A stretch of DNA of 64,000 bases from Stutzerimonas kunmingensis (GCF_014764705.1 NZ_JACXXG010000003.1:235323-299322); one strand, 5' to 3'. Positions 30,708 through 40,377 are shown, counted from the first letter of the stretch. The notes: generated by a model not told the origin, from the letters alone. Made by a program: numbers and translations.

Positions 30708-31898
30708 TTACAACCCGGCGGCGGCGCGCAAAGCGTCGGCCTTGTCGATCTTTTCCCAAGTGAAGGCGGTGAAGGTGTCGGCCCCCACCGTCATCTCGTA
30801 GGGATTGCGGCCGAAGTGGCCGTAGGCCGCGGTGGCGCGGTACATCGGGTGCAGCAGGTCGAGCATGCGGGTGATCGCGTAAGGGCGCAGATCGAAATGC
30901 TCACGGACCAAAGCGATGATCTTCTCGTCGCTGAGCTTGCCGGTGCCGAAGGTGTTCAGCGAGATGGAGGTCGGCTGGGCCACGCCGATGGCGTAGGACA
31001 CCTGAATCTCGCAGCGGTCGGCGAGACCGGCGGCGACGATGTTCTTCGCCACGTAGCGGCCGGCGTAGGCGGCCGAGCGATCTACCTTGGACGGGTCCTT
31101 GCCGGAGAACGCGCCGCCGCCATGGCGGGCCATGCCGCCGTAGGTGTCGACGATGATCTTGCGGCCGGTAAGGCCGCAGTCGCCCACCGGGCCGCCGATG
31201 ACGAACTGGCCGGTCGGATTGATGTGGTACTGGGTGTCCTTGTGCAGCAGCTCCGCGGGCAGGCTGTGCTTGATGATCAGCTCCATCACCGCTTCGCGCA
31301 GATCGCTCTGCTTGACCTCGGGGTTGTGCTGGGTGGACAGCACGATGGCGTCGATGCCGGCGACCTTGCCGTTCTCGTAGCGGCAGGTGACCTGGCTCTT
31401 GGCGTCCGGGCGCAGCCATGGCAGCAGGCCGTTCTTGCGTGCTTCGGCCTGGCGTTCGACCAGGGCGTGGGAGAAGCGGATCGGCGCCGGCATCAGCACG
31501 TCGGTCTCGTTGCTGGCGTAGCCGAACATCAGGCCCTGATCACCGGCACCCTGGTCTTCCGGCTTGGTGCGGTCGACGCCTTGGGCGATGTCCACCGACT
31601 GCTTGCCGATGATGTTGATGATGCCGCAGGTGGCACCGTCGAAACCGACTTCCGAGCTGTTGTAGCCGATGTCGACGATGACGTCGCGCACCAGTTGCTC
31701 CAAATCGACCCAGGCCGAAGTGGTGACTTCACCGGCAACGATCGCCACACCGGTCTTGACCATGGTTTCGCAGGCGACGCGGGCATGCTTGTCCTCGGCG
31801 ATGATGGCGTCGAGCACCGCATCGGAGATCTGGTCGGCGATCTTGTCCGGATGCCCTTCGGACACGGACTCGGAGGTAAAAATCGAGTATTCGCTCAT
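30708..31898 (-). CDS. metK: S-adenosylmethionine synthetase
   Basis: It makes SAM from methionine and ATP. The 396-aa protein has the hallmark motifs [32 protein letters not shown] and [25 protein letters not shown] stands 9 nt before ATG 31898. The gene begins 14 nt after the sahR-like gene on the same strand, so the two probably form an operon read from the promoter near 32915-32952. Confidence 0.97.
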   Translation of the reverse strand: MSEYSIFTSESVSEGHPDKIADQISDAVLDAIIAEDKHARVACETMVKTGVAIVAGEVTTSAWVDLEQLVRDVIVDIGYNSSEVGFDGATCGIINIIGKQSVDIAQGVDRTKPEDQGAGDQGLMFGYASNETDVLMPAPIRFSHALVERQAEARKNGLLPWLRPDAKSQVTCRYENGKVAGIDAIVLSTQHNPEVKQSDLREAVMELIIKHSLPAELLHKDTQYHINPTGQFVIGGPVGDCGLTGRKIIVDTYGGMARHGGGAFSGKDPSKVDRSAAYAGRYVAKNIVAAGLADRCEIQVSYAIGVAQPTSISLNTFGTGKLSDEKIIALVREHFDLRPYAITRMLDLLHPMYRATAAYGHFGRNPYEMTVGADTFTAFTWEKIDKADALRAAAGL

Positions 31899-31912
31899 CT
31901 ATCGGTTTCCTA

Positions 31913-32914
31913 TTACCGGTGGGTGAGTCGGTCGTCAGGGGCGGACCGGGAAAAGTACCGGGCCTGGATCTGAAAACCGTTCTTCAAGCCAATGTAGAGG
32001 CTCTCGCCGGGCGTGAGCCCCGCGGCATCGGCCCAACGGGCCAGATCGTCCTGTTCGAAGCCCAGCCAGAGATCGCCGCAGGCCTCCCTGGCCCAACTCT
32101 GGTTGTGGCTGCACAGCTCCGTGACCAGCAGACTGCCGCCCGCGTTCACCAGCCGTGCCAATTGTTTGATCGCCTCGCCGGGCGCCGCCAGGTGATGCAG
32201 CACCATGTTCAGCACCACGCAGTCGGCCGGCGGGCAGTCGTCGTGCAGTGCGTCGGCGAGCTTCAGCTCGACATTTGTCAGCCCCGCTTCCTGACAGCGC
32301 GCACGCGCCAGGTCGAGCATGGCGGGGCTGTTGTCCAGCGCCACTACGCGTGCGAAGCGCCGCGCCAACTCCGGCAGGAAACTGCCATCGCCGGGACCGA
32401 CTTCCAGCGCCGTGGCGCTGGCATTGAAGTTCAGCGCATCGAGCAGGGCCACCACGCTGTCGCGGTACTGCGGCAGGCCGGCGATAAGGTCCTGACGGGC
32501 CTGAAAGCTGTCGGCCATGCGCGCGAAGAAATCCTCGCTGGCGGCGCTGCGCTGGGCATGCACAGCGGCGATACGGGCCTCGATCTCGCGCGGCAGCTCC
32601 AGCCGATCGGCTTCCTCGAGCAGCGCCGTGTGCAGCTTGCCGCCGGGGCTGTCGACCAGCGGCAGGCTGCGCCGGTAGAACACCGCGTTACCTTCGCGGC
32701 GGGTTGCCAGCAACCCAGCCTGGGTAAGTACCTTGAGGTGGTGGCTCATGCCGGACTGACCGATGGCGAAGATCTGCGCCAGCTCGAGCACGCCGAACGA
32801 GTCACTGGCCAGCGCCCGCAGTACGTTCAAACGCAATGCATCGCCGCCGGCCTTGCACAGGGCGGCGAGTGAATCACTGGCGTCGAAACGGATCTGGGGC
32901 ATGCGCAGGCTCAT
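31913..32914 (-). CDS. sahR: SahR-like ArsR-family regulator fused to a SAM-methyltransferase-type domain
   Basis: The 333-aa protein has an N-terminal ArsR winged helix (recognition helix IGQSGMSHHLKVLTQAG, residues ~51-67, wing GNAVFYRR) and a C-terminal class I methyltransferase fold with motif ALEVGPGDGSFL at ~169-180. This architecture next to metK matches SahR, described as an SAH-sensing repressor of SAM-cycle genes in Proteobacteria. No metal-binding ArsR cysteines are seen. It is the first gene of a sahR-metK operon, and a perfect 16-bp inverted repeat sits 36 bp upstream. ATG 32902 is an alternative start; neither has a strong ribosome site. That SAH is the effector is inference. 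Confidence 0.8.
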   Translation of the reverse strand: MSLRMPQIRFDASDSLAALCKAGGDALRLNVLRALASDSFGVLELAQIFAIGQSGMSHHLKVLTQAGLLATRREGNAVFYRRSLPLVDSPGGKLHTALLEEADRLELPREIEARIAAVHAQRSAASEDFFARMADSFQARQDLIAGLPQYRDSVVALLDALNFNASATALEVGPGDGSFLPELARRFARVVALDNSPAMLDLARARCQEAGLTNVELKLADALHDDCPPADCVVLNMVLHHLAAPGEAIKQLARLVNAGGSLLVTELCSHNQSWAREACGDLWLGFEQDDLARWADAAGLTPGESLYIGLKNGFQIQARYFSRSAPDDRLTHR

Positions 32915-32917
32915 AAG

Positions 32918-32952
32918 GCGCGCAGTCTAGTCGGTCACTTTTCGTACAGCAA
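32918..32952 (-). promoter_or_regulatory. Possible sahR-metK promoter
   Basis: On the minus strand TTGCTG (32947-32952), 17 bp and TAGACT (32924-32929) resemble a sigma-70 promoter. Its -35 abuts the inverted repeat, and transcription would start only a few bases before the ATG. Confidence 0.4.
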
Positions 32953-32984
32953 GGGCAATATCAAAAAGTTTTGATATTGCCCTT
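32951..32984. promoter_or_regulatory. Perfect 16-bp inverted repeat, probable SahR operator
   Basis: Arms 32951-32966 and 32969-32984 are perfectly complementary with a 2-bp centre. The core AATATCAAAA-AG-TTTTGATATT is the kind of AT-rich palindrome bound by ArsR-family dimers. No T-run flanks it on the minus strand, so a terminator role for the upstream lysE-type gene is less likely. Confidence 0.7.
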
Positions 32985-32997
32985 CTGGGGCGCAGGG

Positions 32998-33600
32998 TTA
33001 CTGCAGCAGGCGGGACAACCCTAGAGTGCACGACACCAGGCCAAGGCCGATGAGGAAGTAGTTCGGCAGGATATCCAGCAGGCGCTGAATCAATCCCTCG
33101 CCGGCCAGGCGGCGCGAGAGCAGGCTGTAGGCGAGCAGGATGCTCAGATCGATCACCGCCCAGATCACGATGAGCACCGTCGCCTGTGGCGCGAACGGCT
33201 GCGCGGGCAGGATGAAGCCGGGGAGGAAGGCGAGAAAGAAAAGGATGTCCTTGGGGTTGGACAGGCCCACTGCCATGGCCCGCCAGAAATAGTGCGCCTC
33301 GCTGCGTTTGGGCATGGCGGCCTCGCTGCGTCCGCCGCACAGGCTGTCGCAGCCCAGCCAGATCAGGTACAGGCCGCCGAGGATCTGCCCGGCCTCGAGC
33401 ACCAGCGGGTCGAGGTCCAGCGCCAGGTAGATCATCACCAGTGCGGCGATCATCAGGATCTGCGCAGACAGCGCACCGCCGAGAATCGTCCACAGTGGCC
33501 AGCGCCGGCGCGCGTCGGATACCACCAGTGCGACCACCGGTCCGGGAGAGGCGATCAGCAGGGCGACCGCCGCGGCGAAGGCGAGATAGGTTGCGTTCAT
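32998..33600 (-). CDS. LysE/RhtB-family amino-acid exporter
   Basis: The 200-aa inner-membrane protein has about six helices and the family signature SPGPVVALVVSDARRR near the N-terminus, plus AVGLSNPKDILFFLAFLPGF in the middle. Members export amino acids or derivatives such as lysine, arginine, homoserine lactone or threonine. Its ATG overlaps the stop of the upstream oxygenase gene as ATGA, indicating translational coupling, so it probably exports the oxygenase product. A much longer open frame extends upstream to 34314, but it runs through the oxygenase gene out of frame and is rejected. Confidence 0.9.
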   Translation of the reverse strand: MNATYLAFAAAVALLIASPGPVVALVVSDARRRWPLWTILGGALSAQILMIAALVMIYLALDLDPLVLEAGQILGGLYLIWLGCDSLCGGRSEAAMPKRSEAHYFWRAMAVGLSNPKDILFFLAFLPGFILPAQPFAPQATVLIVIWAVIDLSILLAYSLLSRRLAGEGLIQRLLDILPNYFLIGLGLVSCTLGLSRLLQ

Positions 33601-34493
33601 AGTTCGGTCACCAGGCCGAATACCCGGCTGCGTTTGCCCAGGCGCTCGGCATAGAAGTTCGGATTGGTGATGGCGAAGGCGCGCTGGATCCAGCGATCGC
33701 TGCCGTCGAAGCGTGCACTGAAGGGGCTGCGGGCGTGAGCGGTGCGGCGATTGTCGATGATTAGCATGTCGCCACGATTCAGCCGCACCGGCTCGACCAC
33801 CTCCCAGGCGATGGCGTGCAGCTTGTCCATCAGTTGTTGGGCGCGGCTGCTGAAGGCCAGCATGAAGTGCGGGTCGAAACGGAAGAAAGGTGCATCCGGG
33901 TCGCCGTAGAGGATGGTCTGGTGGCGATTGATGTCGATGCGCTGGTTCTTTTCGGTGGGACCGTAATCGGACAGGAAGTTGTACGGCTCGGTGAGGAAGA
34001 ACGCCTGCTCTTCGAAGGTCAGTCGCTCGAGGATGCGCTCGATCGAGGCGATATAGGTGACCGCCTCCGCGTCGGGGCCCTGGCGCAGACAGAGCAGCAC
34101 CAGATAGTCGGGCAGTACGGCGTGGAAGGCGTTTTCCTTGTGCAGGTCCAGTTCGGTATCGAAACTGTCCGACGTTGCGCCGCGGGAATGTGCCTGCTGC
34201 GGGAAGAAGTTGTTGACGATGCAGCCCTCGGACTCCTGCAGATAGCCGATCGGTTCCCCGAGCAGGGCGGTGGCCTGCAGCAGAAGGCGCTCGCTGCTGT
34301 CGTCGGGTTTGCAAAGCAGGTCGCGGCTCAGCGGTGTTGGCGGGATGTCGCCGATGGGCAGGCTTTCGAGGGTCATGAAGCCTTTCTTGTTACCGAACAG
34401 CCTGAAATTGATGATCTGGCCGATCTGCTCATGCTGCAGTGCGCTCTTCTCTACCGCATTGGCCAGGAGCGTCTCGTAGTATTTGTTCTGCAT
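33597..34493 (-). CDS. VioC/AsnO-like Fe(II)/2-oxoglutarate-dependent amino-acid hydroxylase
   Basis: The 298-aa protein belongs to the clavaminate-synthase-like oxygenases. The iron ligands can be placed at H118 and E120 (LHKENAFH) and H253 (RRTAHARSPF), with R267 or R271 in DRWIQR as the 2-oxoglutarate partner. The HxE (not HxD) form and the following PDYLVLLCLR stretch are typical of VioC, AsnO and the lysine hydroxylases, which act on free Arg, Asn or Lys. ATG 34493 is preceded by GGAAAGGA. The gene is coupled to a LysE-type exporter and faces a LysR regulator. The exact substrate cannot be told from sequence. Confidence 0.85.
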   Translation of the reverse strand: MQNKYYETLLANAVEKSALQHEQIGQIINFRLFGNKKGFMTLESLPIGDIPPTPLSRDLLCKPDDSSERLLLQATALLGEPIGYLQESEGCIVNNFFPQQAHSRGATSDSFDTELDLHKENAFHAVLPDYLVLLCLRQGPDAEAVTYIASIERILERLTFEEQAFFLTEPYNFLSDYGPTEKNQRIDINRHQTILYGDPDAPFFRFDPHFMLAFSSRAQQLMDKLHAIAWEVVEPVRLNRGDMLIIDNRRTAHARSPFSARFDGSDRWIQRAFAITNPNFYAERLGKRSRVFGLVTEL

Positions 34494-34637
34494 GGCATCC
34501 TTTCCTGAGTTTTTATTGGTGCGCATGCGCGCTAAGTGAATACCGAAGTTGGCCCGGAACCCATTGCTGGCGCAGTATTGGGACGCTGGAAAAGATTGGA
34601 AAATGGAAAAAATGACCCCTAAGGATGAGTTTTAGTC

Positions 34638-35576
34638 ATGCCGGATTCGGTTGTCGCAGCACCGCGCATGCCGCCGCTCTATGCCTTGCGCGCCTTCGAG
34701 GTGGCGGCGCGTTTCGGCTCGTTCACCCAGGCCGCGCAGAGCCTGTTCATCACCCAGAGTGCGGTCAGCCGGCACGTGAAGACGCTGGAAGAGCATCTGG
34801 GCTGCCAGCTGTTCGAGCGGCACGGCTCGCGTCTGACGCTGACCGATGCCGGGCGACTGCTGGCGCAGGAGTTGAAGATCGGTTTTCGCACCATCGAAAA
34901 CGCCTGCGTTGCGGTGACCCGCCAGCGCGGTGCGTTGCGCCTGAAGGCGCCGTCGACGCTGACCATGCGTTGGTTGCTGGGCACGCTGGAGGGCTTTCAT
35001 ATGGCCAATCCGCAGAACCGCGTGCAGTTGACCAGTGCCTGGATGGATCTGGACGCAGTGGATTTCAGTAGCGAGCCGTTCGACTGTGCAATTCTGCTCG
35101 GCAACGGCGGTTTTCCCGCTGATTGGCGACGGGTGAAGCTGTTCGATGAGTGGCTGGTGCCGGTCTGTGCCCCCGAACTGCTTGGCACCACGGCCTGGAC
35201 CACGCAGCGGCTGGGCGAGGCGGAGCTGATCCATCCCTCGCGGGATTGCCGTGACTGGCGGCGCTGGCTGCAGCGTACCGGGCGCGCGGATCAGATCGCC
35301 TGGCAGCAGGGCAAGCTGTTCGACACCCTCGAGCTGGGCATCTCCGCCGCGGCGCAGGGGCATGGTGTCTCGATCGGCGATCTGGCGCTGGTCGGCGCCG
35401 AGCTGCAGCGCGGCAGCCTAGTGCTGCCGTTCCATCAGGCAGTGAAGTCCGGTGACAGCTATTACCTGGTCTGGCCTGGCGGCGGCGATGAGTCGGCGAC
35501 CCTGATGCGCATGCGCGATTACCTGCTCGAACACCTGCCGGACGTGACCAGTCAGGGCGTCGAGCTGTTGGATTGA
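34638..35576 (+). CDS. LysR-family transcriptional regulator (GcvA-like)
   Basis: The 312-aa protein has an N-terminal winged helix (LRAFEVAARFGSFTQAAQSL, TQSAVSRHVKTLEEHLG) and a substrate-binding domain of the GcvA type. ATG 34638 has AAGGATGAG 8 nt upstream. It diverges from the oxygenase-exporter pair across 144 bp, the normal layout for a LysR regulator and its target. That region holds a perfect 10-bp palindrome (34521-34530), but I could not define a clear T-N11-A box. Its effector may be the amino acid handled by the neighbouring genes. Confidence 0.9.
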   Translation: MPDSVVAAPRMPPLYALRAFEVAARFGSFTQAAQSLFITQSAVSRHVKTLEEHLGCQLFERHGSRLTLTDAGRLLAQELKIGFRTIENACVAVTRQRGALRLKAPSTLTMRWLLGTLEGFHMANPQNRVQLTSAWMDLDAVDFSSEPFDCAILLGNGGFPADWRRVKLFDEWLVPVCAPELLGTTAWTTQRLGEAELIHPSRDCRDWRRWLQRTGRADQIAWQQGKLFDTLELGISAAAQGHGVSIGDLALVGAELQRGSLVLPFHQAVKSGDSYYLVWPGGGDESATLMRMRDYLLEHLPDVTSQGVELLD

Positions 35577-35669
35577 GCGCGCGCGGCGGCCATTCAGTCA
35601 TTGCCGGGGCCACCCTCGGTAGGGGAAAATGGCCGCCTTTTTCTACGTACACCCGCAGGAGATTCAGCG

Positions 35670-37667
35670 ATGCCCAGCCGTCGTGAGCGAGCCAATGCCA
35701 TCCGCGCCCTCAGCATGGATGCTGTGCAGAAAGCCAACAGCGGCCACCCGGGTGCCCCCATGGGCATGGCGGACATCGCCGAAGTCCTCTGGCGTGATCA
35801 TCTGAAGCACAGCCCGACCAACCCGCAGTGGGCCGACCGCGACCGCTTCGTGCTGTCCAACGGCCACGGCTCGATGCTGATCTACTCGCTGCTGCACCTG
35901 ACCGGTTACGACCTGACCATCGATGACCTGAAGAACTTCCGCCAGCTGCACAGCAAGACCCCGGGCCACCCGGAGTTCGGCTACACCGCCGGCGTTGAGA
36001 CCACCACCGGTCCGCTCGGTCAGGGCCTGGCCAACGCTGTCGGTTTCGCCGTGGCGGAGAAGGTCATGGCGGCGCAGTTCAACCGCCCCGGCCATAACAT
36101 CGTCGACCACAACACCTATGTGTTCCTCGGTGACGGCTGCATGATGGAAGGCATCAGCCACGAAGTCTGCTCGCTGGCCGGAACCCTTGGCCTGAACAAG
36201 CTGATCGCCTTCTACGACGACAACGGCATCTCCATCGACGGCGAAGTGCACGGCTGGTTCACCGATGACACCCCGCGGCGCTTCGAAGCCTATGGCTGGC
36301 AGGTGATCCGCAACGTCGACGGCCATGACGCCGACGAGATCCAGATGGCAATCGAGACCGCGCGCAAGAGCGACCGTCCGACGCTGATCTGCTGCAAGAC
36401 CATCATCGGCTTCGGCTCGCCGAACAAGCAGGGTAAGGAAGAATCCCACGGCGCTGCGCTGGGTGATGCCGAAATCGCGCTGACCCGCGAGGCGCTGGGC
36501 TGGAAACACGGCCCGTTCGAAATCCCGGCCGAGATCTACGCCGAGTGGGACGCCAAGCAGAAGGGCGCCGACGCGGAAAACGAGTGGAACAAGCGCTTCG
36601 CCGCCTATGAAACCGAATTCCCGGCTCTGGCGTCCGAGTTCAAGCGGCGCATGGCCGGCGAGCTGCCGGCTGACTTCGCCGACAAGGCCAGCGAGTTCAT
36701 CCGTGAAGTCGCCACCAAGGGCGAAACCATCGCCAGCCGCAAGGCCAGTCAGAACTGTCTGAATGCCTTCGGCCCGCTGCTGCCGGAGCTGCTCGGCGGC
36801 TCGGCGGACCTCGCCGGCTCCAACCTGACCCTGTGGAAGGGCTGCAAGCCGGTAGTCGCTGAGGACGCCTCGGGCAACTACATGTATTACGGCGTGCGCG
36901 AGTTCGGCATGGCCGCGATCATGAACGGCATCGCCCTGCACGGCGGCCTGATTCCGTACGGCGCAACCTTCCTGATGTTCATGGAATACGCCCGCAATGC
37001 CGTGCGCATGTCCGCCCTGATGAAGCAGCGCGTGCTCTACGTCTTCACCCACGACTCCATCGGTCTTGGCGAAGATGGCCCGACTCACCAGCCGATCGAG
37101 CAGCTGACCAGTCTGCGCACCACGCCGAACCTGGACACCTGGCGCCCGGCCGATACCGTCGAATCCGCGGTGGCCTGGAAGCATGCGGTCGAACGCAAGG
37201 ACGGCCCGAGCGCGCTGATCTTCTCGCGGCAAAACCTGCCGTTCCACGTGCGCGACAACGAGACCGAGGCGGCCATCGCCCGCGGCGGGTACATCCTGAA
37301 GAACTGCGTCGGCGAGCCGGAGCTGATCCTCATCGCCACCGGTTCGGAAGTCAGTCTGGCGGTGCAGGCCGCCGACAAGCTGACCGAGCAGGGCCGCAAG
37401 GTGCGTGTTGTCTCGATGCCTTGCACCAGCGTGTTCGATGCCCAGGACGCCGCCTACAAGCAGCAGGTGCTGCCGGTGGAAGTCGGTGCACGTATCGCCG
37501 TCGAGGCGGCGCACGCGGACTACTGGTACAAGTACGTCGGCCTTGACGGTCGCATCATCGGCATGACCACCTACGGGGAATCGGCTCCGGCCAACCAGCT
37601 GTTCGAGGAATTCGGCTTCACCGTCGACAACATCCTCGCCGTCGCCGAAGAGCTGCTGGAGGACTGA
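35670..37667 (+). CDS. tktA: Transketolase
   Basis: This thiamine-diphosphate enzyme of the pentose-phosphate pathway is 665 aa. Key motifs are [18 protein letters not shown], the TPP/Mg site [12 protein letters not shown], the mid-domain RQNLPFH and the catalytic [14 protein letters not shown] region. AGGAGA precedes ATG 35670; an in-frame extension to 35601 has no ribosome site. It begins the row tktA-epd-pgk-fba conserved in Pseudomonas. Here three accessory genes separate it from the sahR-metK pair. Confidence 0.97.
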   Translation: MPSRRERANAIRALSMDAVQKANSGHPGAPMGMADIAEVLWRDHLKHSPTNPQWADRDRFVLSNGHGSMLIYSLLHLTGYDLTIDDLKNFRQLHSKTPGHPEFGYTAGVETTTGPLGQGLANAVGFAVAEKVMAAQFNRPGHNIVDHNTYVFLGDGCMMEGISHEVCSLAGTLGLNKLIAFYDDNGISIDGEVHGWFTDDTPRRFEAYGWQVIRNVDGHDADEIQMAIETARKSDRPTLICCKTIIGFGSPNKQGKEESHGAALGDAEIALTREALGWKHGPFEIPAEIYAEWDAKQKGADAENEWNKRFAAYETEFPALASEFKRRMAGELPADFADKASEFIREVATKGETIASRKASQNCLNAFGPLLPELLGGSADLAGSNLTLWKGCKPVVAEDASGNYMYYGVREFGMAAIMNGIALHGGLIPYGATFLMFMEYARNAVRMSALMKQRVLYVFTHDSIGLGEDGPTHQPIEQLTSLRTTPNLDTWRPADTVESAVAWKHAVERKDGPSALIFSRQNLPFHVRDNETEAAIARGGYILKNCVGEPELILIATGSEVSLAVQAADKLTEQGRKVRVVSMPCTSVFDAQDAAYKQQVLPVEVGARIAVEAAHADYWYKYVGLDGRIIGMTTYGESAPANQLFEEFGFTVDNILAVAEELLED

Positions 37668-37678
37668 CCGCAAAGATG

Positions 37679-37704
37679 GGGTGGATGGCTGCGGCCATCC
37701 ACCC
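37679..37704 (+). repeat. 11-bp hairpin between tktA and epd
   Basis: A perfect 11-bp stem (37679-37689 / 37694-37704) with loop TGCG begins shortly after the tktA stop. It lacks a T-run, so it may stabilise the tktA transcript end or attenuate read-through. Confidence 0.6.
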
Positions 37705-37724
37705 ATCAAGCCCCATCCGCGTAG

Positions 37725-37748
37725 GGTGGAGAACATCGGTTTTCCACC
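37725..37748. repeat. GTAGGGTGG-type imperfect palindrome, possibly a REP-like element
   Basis: GGTGGAGAA (37725-37733) and TTTTCCACC (37740-37748) pair with one G-T mismatch. The GTAGGGTGGA start resembles short dispersed palindromes I recall in stutzeri-group genomes. No second copy was noticed here. Confidence 0.35.
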
Positions 37749-37769
37749 TGCAGGACCGACGAAGAACCC

Positions 37770-38816
37770 ATGGCCAACGCCCGTCCCTATCGCGTCGTTC
37801 TCAACGGCTACGGCCGCATCGGCCGTTGCGTGCTGCGTGCATTCTATGAGCGCGGCGCCGCCTTCGATTTTCAGTTCGTTGCCCTCAACGATCTGGCCGA
37901 CATGGCCAGCCTGGAATACCTCACCCGTTTCGACTCCACCCACGGCCGCTTTCCCGGCGAAGTCAGTGTCGACGGCGATTGCCTGCACCTCAATGGACAC
38001 TGCGTGAAGGTGCTGCGTGAGTCGACGCCCGAGGCCATCGACTGGCGGGCGCTGGATGTCGATCTGGTGCTGGAGTGCTCGGGCGCCTACACCAGTCGCG
38101 CCGATGGCGAGCGCTTTCTCGCCGCGGGTGTGCCGCGGGTGCTGTTCTCGCAGCCGATGGCCAGCGCGGCGGATGTCGATGCCACGGTGGTCATGGGCAT
38201 CAACCAGCAGCAGCTGACGGGCTCCGAGCGGCTGGTGTCCAACGCTTCCTGCACTACCAACTGCGGCGTGCCATTGCTCAAGCTGCTCAACGACGCGGTG
38301 GGCATCGAGTACGCCTCGATCACCACGATTCACTCGGCGATGAACGATCAGCCGGTGATCGACGCCTACCATCATGAAGACTTGCGCCGCACCCGTTCGG
38401 CCTTCCAGTCGGTAATTCCGGTTTCCACCGGCCTGGCGCGGGGTATCGAACGCCTGCTGCCGGAACTCTCGGGGCGGATTCAGGCCAAAGCGGTGCGGGT
38501 GCCCACGGTGAACGTGTCCTGTCTGGACATCACGCTGCAGACCGCCTGCGATACCGATGCGCGAACGATCAACCGGGTGCTGCGCGAGGCCGCCGAAGGC
38601 GGGCCCTTGCAGGGCTTGCTGGCGTATACCGAGCTGCCCCACGCCAGCTGCGATTTCAATCACGATCCGCATTCGGCGATCGTCGACGGCAGCCTGACGC
38701 GCGCGTCCGGCCCGCGCCTGGTGAACCTGCTGGCCTGGTTCGACAACGAATGGGGGTTCGCCAACCGCATGCTCGACGTCACCGACCACTATCTGCGCGT
38801 GGCCAATCGCACCTAG
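37770..38816 (+). CDS. epd: D-erythrose-4-phosphate dehydrogenase (GAPDH family)
   Basis: The 348-aa protein has the GAPDH fold: NAD-binding LNGYGRIGRC, catalytic C161 in SNASCTTNC, and the conserved WFDNEWGFANRM near the end. Epd oxidises erythrose-4-phosphate to 4-phosphoerythronate on the route to pyridoxal phosphate. The position between tktA and pgk is diagnostic in gammaproteobacteria. A true GAPDH cannot be excluded by motif alone, but the context favours Epd. Confidence 0.9.
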   Translation: MANARPYRVVLNGYGRIGRCVLRAFYERGAAFDFQFVALNDLADMASLEYLTRFDSTHGRFPGEVSVDGDCLHLNGHCVKVLRESTPEAIDWRALDVDLVLECSGAYTSRADGERFLAAGVPRVLFSQPMASAADVDATVVMGINQQQLTGSERLVSNASCTTNCGVPLLKLLNDAVGIEYASITTIHSAMNDQPVIDAYHHEDLRRTRSAFQSVIPVSTGLARGIERLLPELSGRIQAKAVRVPTVNVSCLDITLQTACDTDARTINRVLREAAEGGPLQGLLAYTELPHASCDFNHDPHSAIVDGSLTRASGPRLVNLLAWFDNEWGFANRMLDVTDHYLRVANRT

Positions 38817-38864
38817 CTCCCGCGCCTGGAACATCGCTGCTTCTCGACCTTAAGGAAGACCAAC

Positions 38865-40025
38865 ATGACCGTTTTGAAGATGACCGATCTCGACCTCCAG
38901 GGTAAGCGCGTGCTGATCCGCGAGGACCTCAACGTGCCGGTGAAGGATGGCGCGGTGAAGAGCGATGCACGCATCCTGGCCTCGTTGCCGACCATCAAGC
39001 TGGCGCTGGAGAAGGGCGCGGCAGTGCTGGTCTGCTCGCACCTGGGCCGCCCGGAAGAGGGTGTCTACAGCGAGGAAGACAGCCTCAAGCCGGTCGCCGA
39101 CTACCTGTCCAAGGCGCTTGGCCGCGAAGTCCCGCTGGTCAAGGACTACCTCGAAGGCGTCAAGGTCCAGCCCGGTGAGCTGGTGCTGCTGGAGAACGTG
39201 CGCTTCAACAAGGGCGAGAAGAAGAACACCGACGAGTTGGCGCAGAAATACGCTGCGCTGTGCGATGTCTTCGTCATGGACGCCTTCGGCACCGCCCACC
39301 GGGCCCAGGGCTCGACCCATGGGGTGGCCAAATTCGCCAAGGTCGCCTGCGCCGGCCCGCTGCTGGCAGCCGAGTTGGACGCCCTGGGCAAAGCGCTGAA
39401 GACCCCGGCCAAGCCAATGGTCGCCATCGTGGCTGGTTCCAAGGTGTCCACCAAGCTCGACGTGCTGACCTCCCTGGCGGACGTCTGCGATCAGCTCATC
39501 GTCGGTGGGGGTATCGCCAACACCTTCCTCGCCGCTGCCGGCTACAACGTCGGCAAGTCGCTGCATGAAGCGGACCTGCTGGATACCGCCAAGGCCATCG
39601 CCGCCAAGGTCTCGGTGCCGCTGCCGGTGGACGTGGTCGTCGCCAAGGAATTCGCCGAAACCGCCGAAGCCACGGTCAAGGCTGTCGCCGACGTCGCCGA
39701 CGACGACATGATCCTGGATATCGGCCCGAAGACCGCCGCCATGTTCGGCGAGATGCTCAAGGCTTCGCAGACCATCCTCTGGAACGGTCCGGTCGGCGTG
39801 TTCGAATTCGACCAGTTCGGCAACGGCACCAAGGTGTTGGCTCAGGCCATCGCCCAGAGCCCGGCGTTCTCCATCGCCGGCGGCGGCGACACCCTGGCAG
39901 CCATCGACAAGTACGGCGTGGCCGAGCAGATCTCCTACATTTCCACCGGTGGTGGCGCCTTCCTCGAGTTCGTCGAGGGCAAGGTGCTGCCGGCGGTCGA
40001 AGTGCTGGAACAGCGCGCCGACTGA
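38865..40025 (+). CDS. pgk: Phosphoglycerate kinase
   Basis: This glycolytic/gluconeogenic enzyme converts 1,3-bisphosphoglycerate and ADP to 3-phosphoglycerate and ATP. The 386-aa protein carries [41 protein letters not shown], and the C-terminal nucleotide motif [15 protein letters not shown]. Length is normal. It lies 48 nt after epd and is probably co-transcribed with it. Confidence 0.97.
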   Translation: MTVLKMTDLDLQGKRVLIREDLNVPVKDGAVKSDARILASLPTIKLALEKGAAVLVCSHLGRPEEGVYSEEDSLKPVADYLSKALGREVPLVKDYLEGVKVQPGELVLLENVRFNKGEKKNTDELAQKYAALCDVFVMDAFGTAHRAQGSTHGVAKFAKVACAGPLLAAELDALGKALKTPAKPMVAIVAGSKVSTKLDVLTSLADVCDQLIVGGGIANTFLAAAGYNVGKSLHEADLLDTAKAIAAKVSVPLPVDVVVAKEFAETAEATVKAVADVADDDMILDIGPKTAAMFGEMLKASQTILWNGPVGVFEFDQFGNGTKVLAQAIAQSPAFSIAGGGDTLAAIDKYGVAEQISYISTGGGAFLEFVEGKVLPAVEVLEQRAD

Positions 40026-40159
40026 ACTTCGCGGGCGAGGTGAACGCCTTGTGCCGTTCGCCTGCCGGCCCAGGAGATGTCGGGCCGGCAGCGCATGGAG
40101 CAACCCCGGCGGCTCGCCGTGGTCTTTGTTCTATCTGGAACAAGGAAAGGGGATGCACC

Positions 40160-40354
40160 ATGCGATATGCCGTTGTTGCTGTTTGCTGCCTGGGGTTGGC
40201 CGGTTGCGCCGGGAATTCACCGGATAGCGCTTGCCAGGTACTCGACCCACCGCCTGTCCTCAGCCCGACTGCCGAGCATGACCAGCGCGTCGAAATGCAG
40301 GCCACGGGCGACCCGACCATCACCACGCAAGACGGCCTGCAGGATTGCCCGTGA
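40160..40354 (+). CDS. Small lipoprotein of unknown function
   Basis: The 64-aa protein has a signal sequence with lipobox LAGC (C16) and a short acidic, Pro/Thr-rich mature part with two further cysteines. ATG 40160 is preceded by AGGGGA. It lies between pgk and a lysozyme-inhibitor-like lipoprotein gene, starting 24 nt before it, in the position of the hypothetical genes PA0553-0554. I do not recognise the family. Confidence 0.7.
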   Translation: MRYAVVAVCCLGLAGCAGNSPDSACQVLDPPPVLSPTAEHDQRVEMQATGDPTITTQDGLQDCP

Positions 40355-40377
40355 TCACCGTTTGCCAAGGAGAAGGA

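Noticed and set aside
32951..32984. Reading the 16-bp palindrome as a terminator of the exporter gene
   Set aside because: The arms are AT-rich at the centre and no T-run follows on the minus strand; an operator fits better with the adjacent ArsR-type gene, though a dual role is possible.
32998..34314. Extended 438-codon version of the LysE-type exporter
   Set aside because: The first 238 codons are an out-of-frame reading of the oxygenase gene; ATG 33600 with the ATGA overlap is the natural start.
35664..38834. A 1056-codon open frame antisense to tktA and epd
   Set aside because: It mirrors two certain genes, contains no domain motif and arises from the high-GC codon pattern; no ribosome site or promoter supports it.
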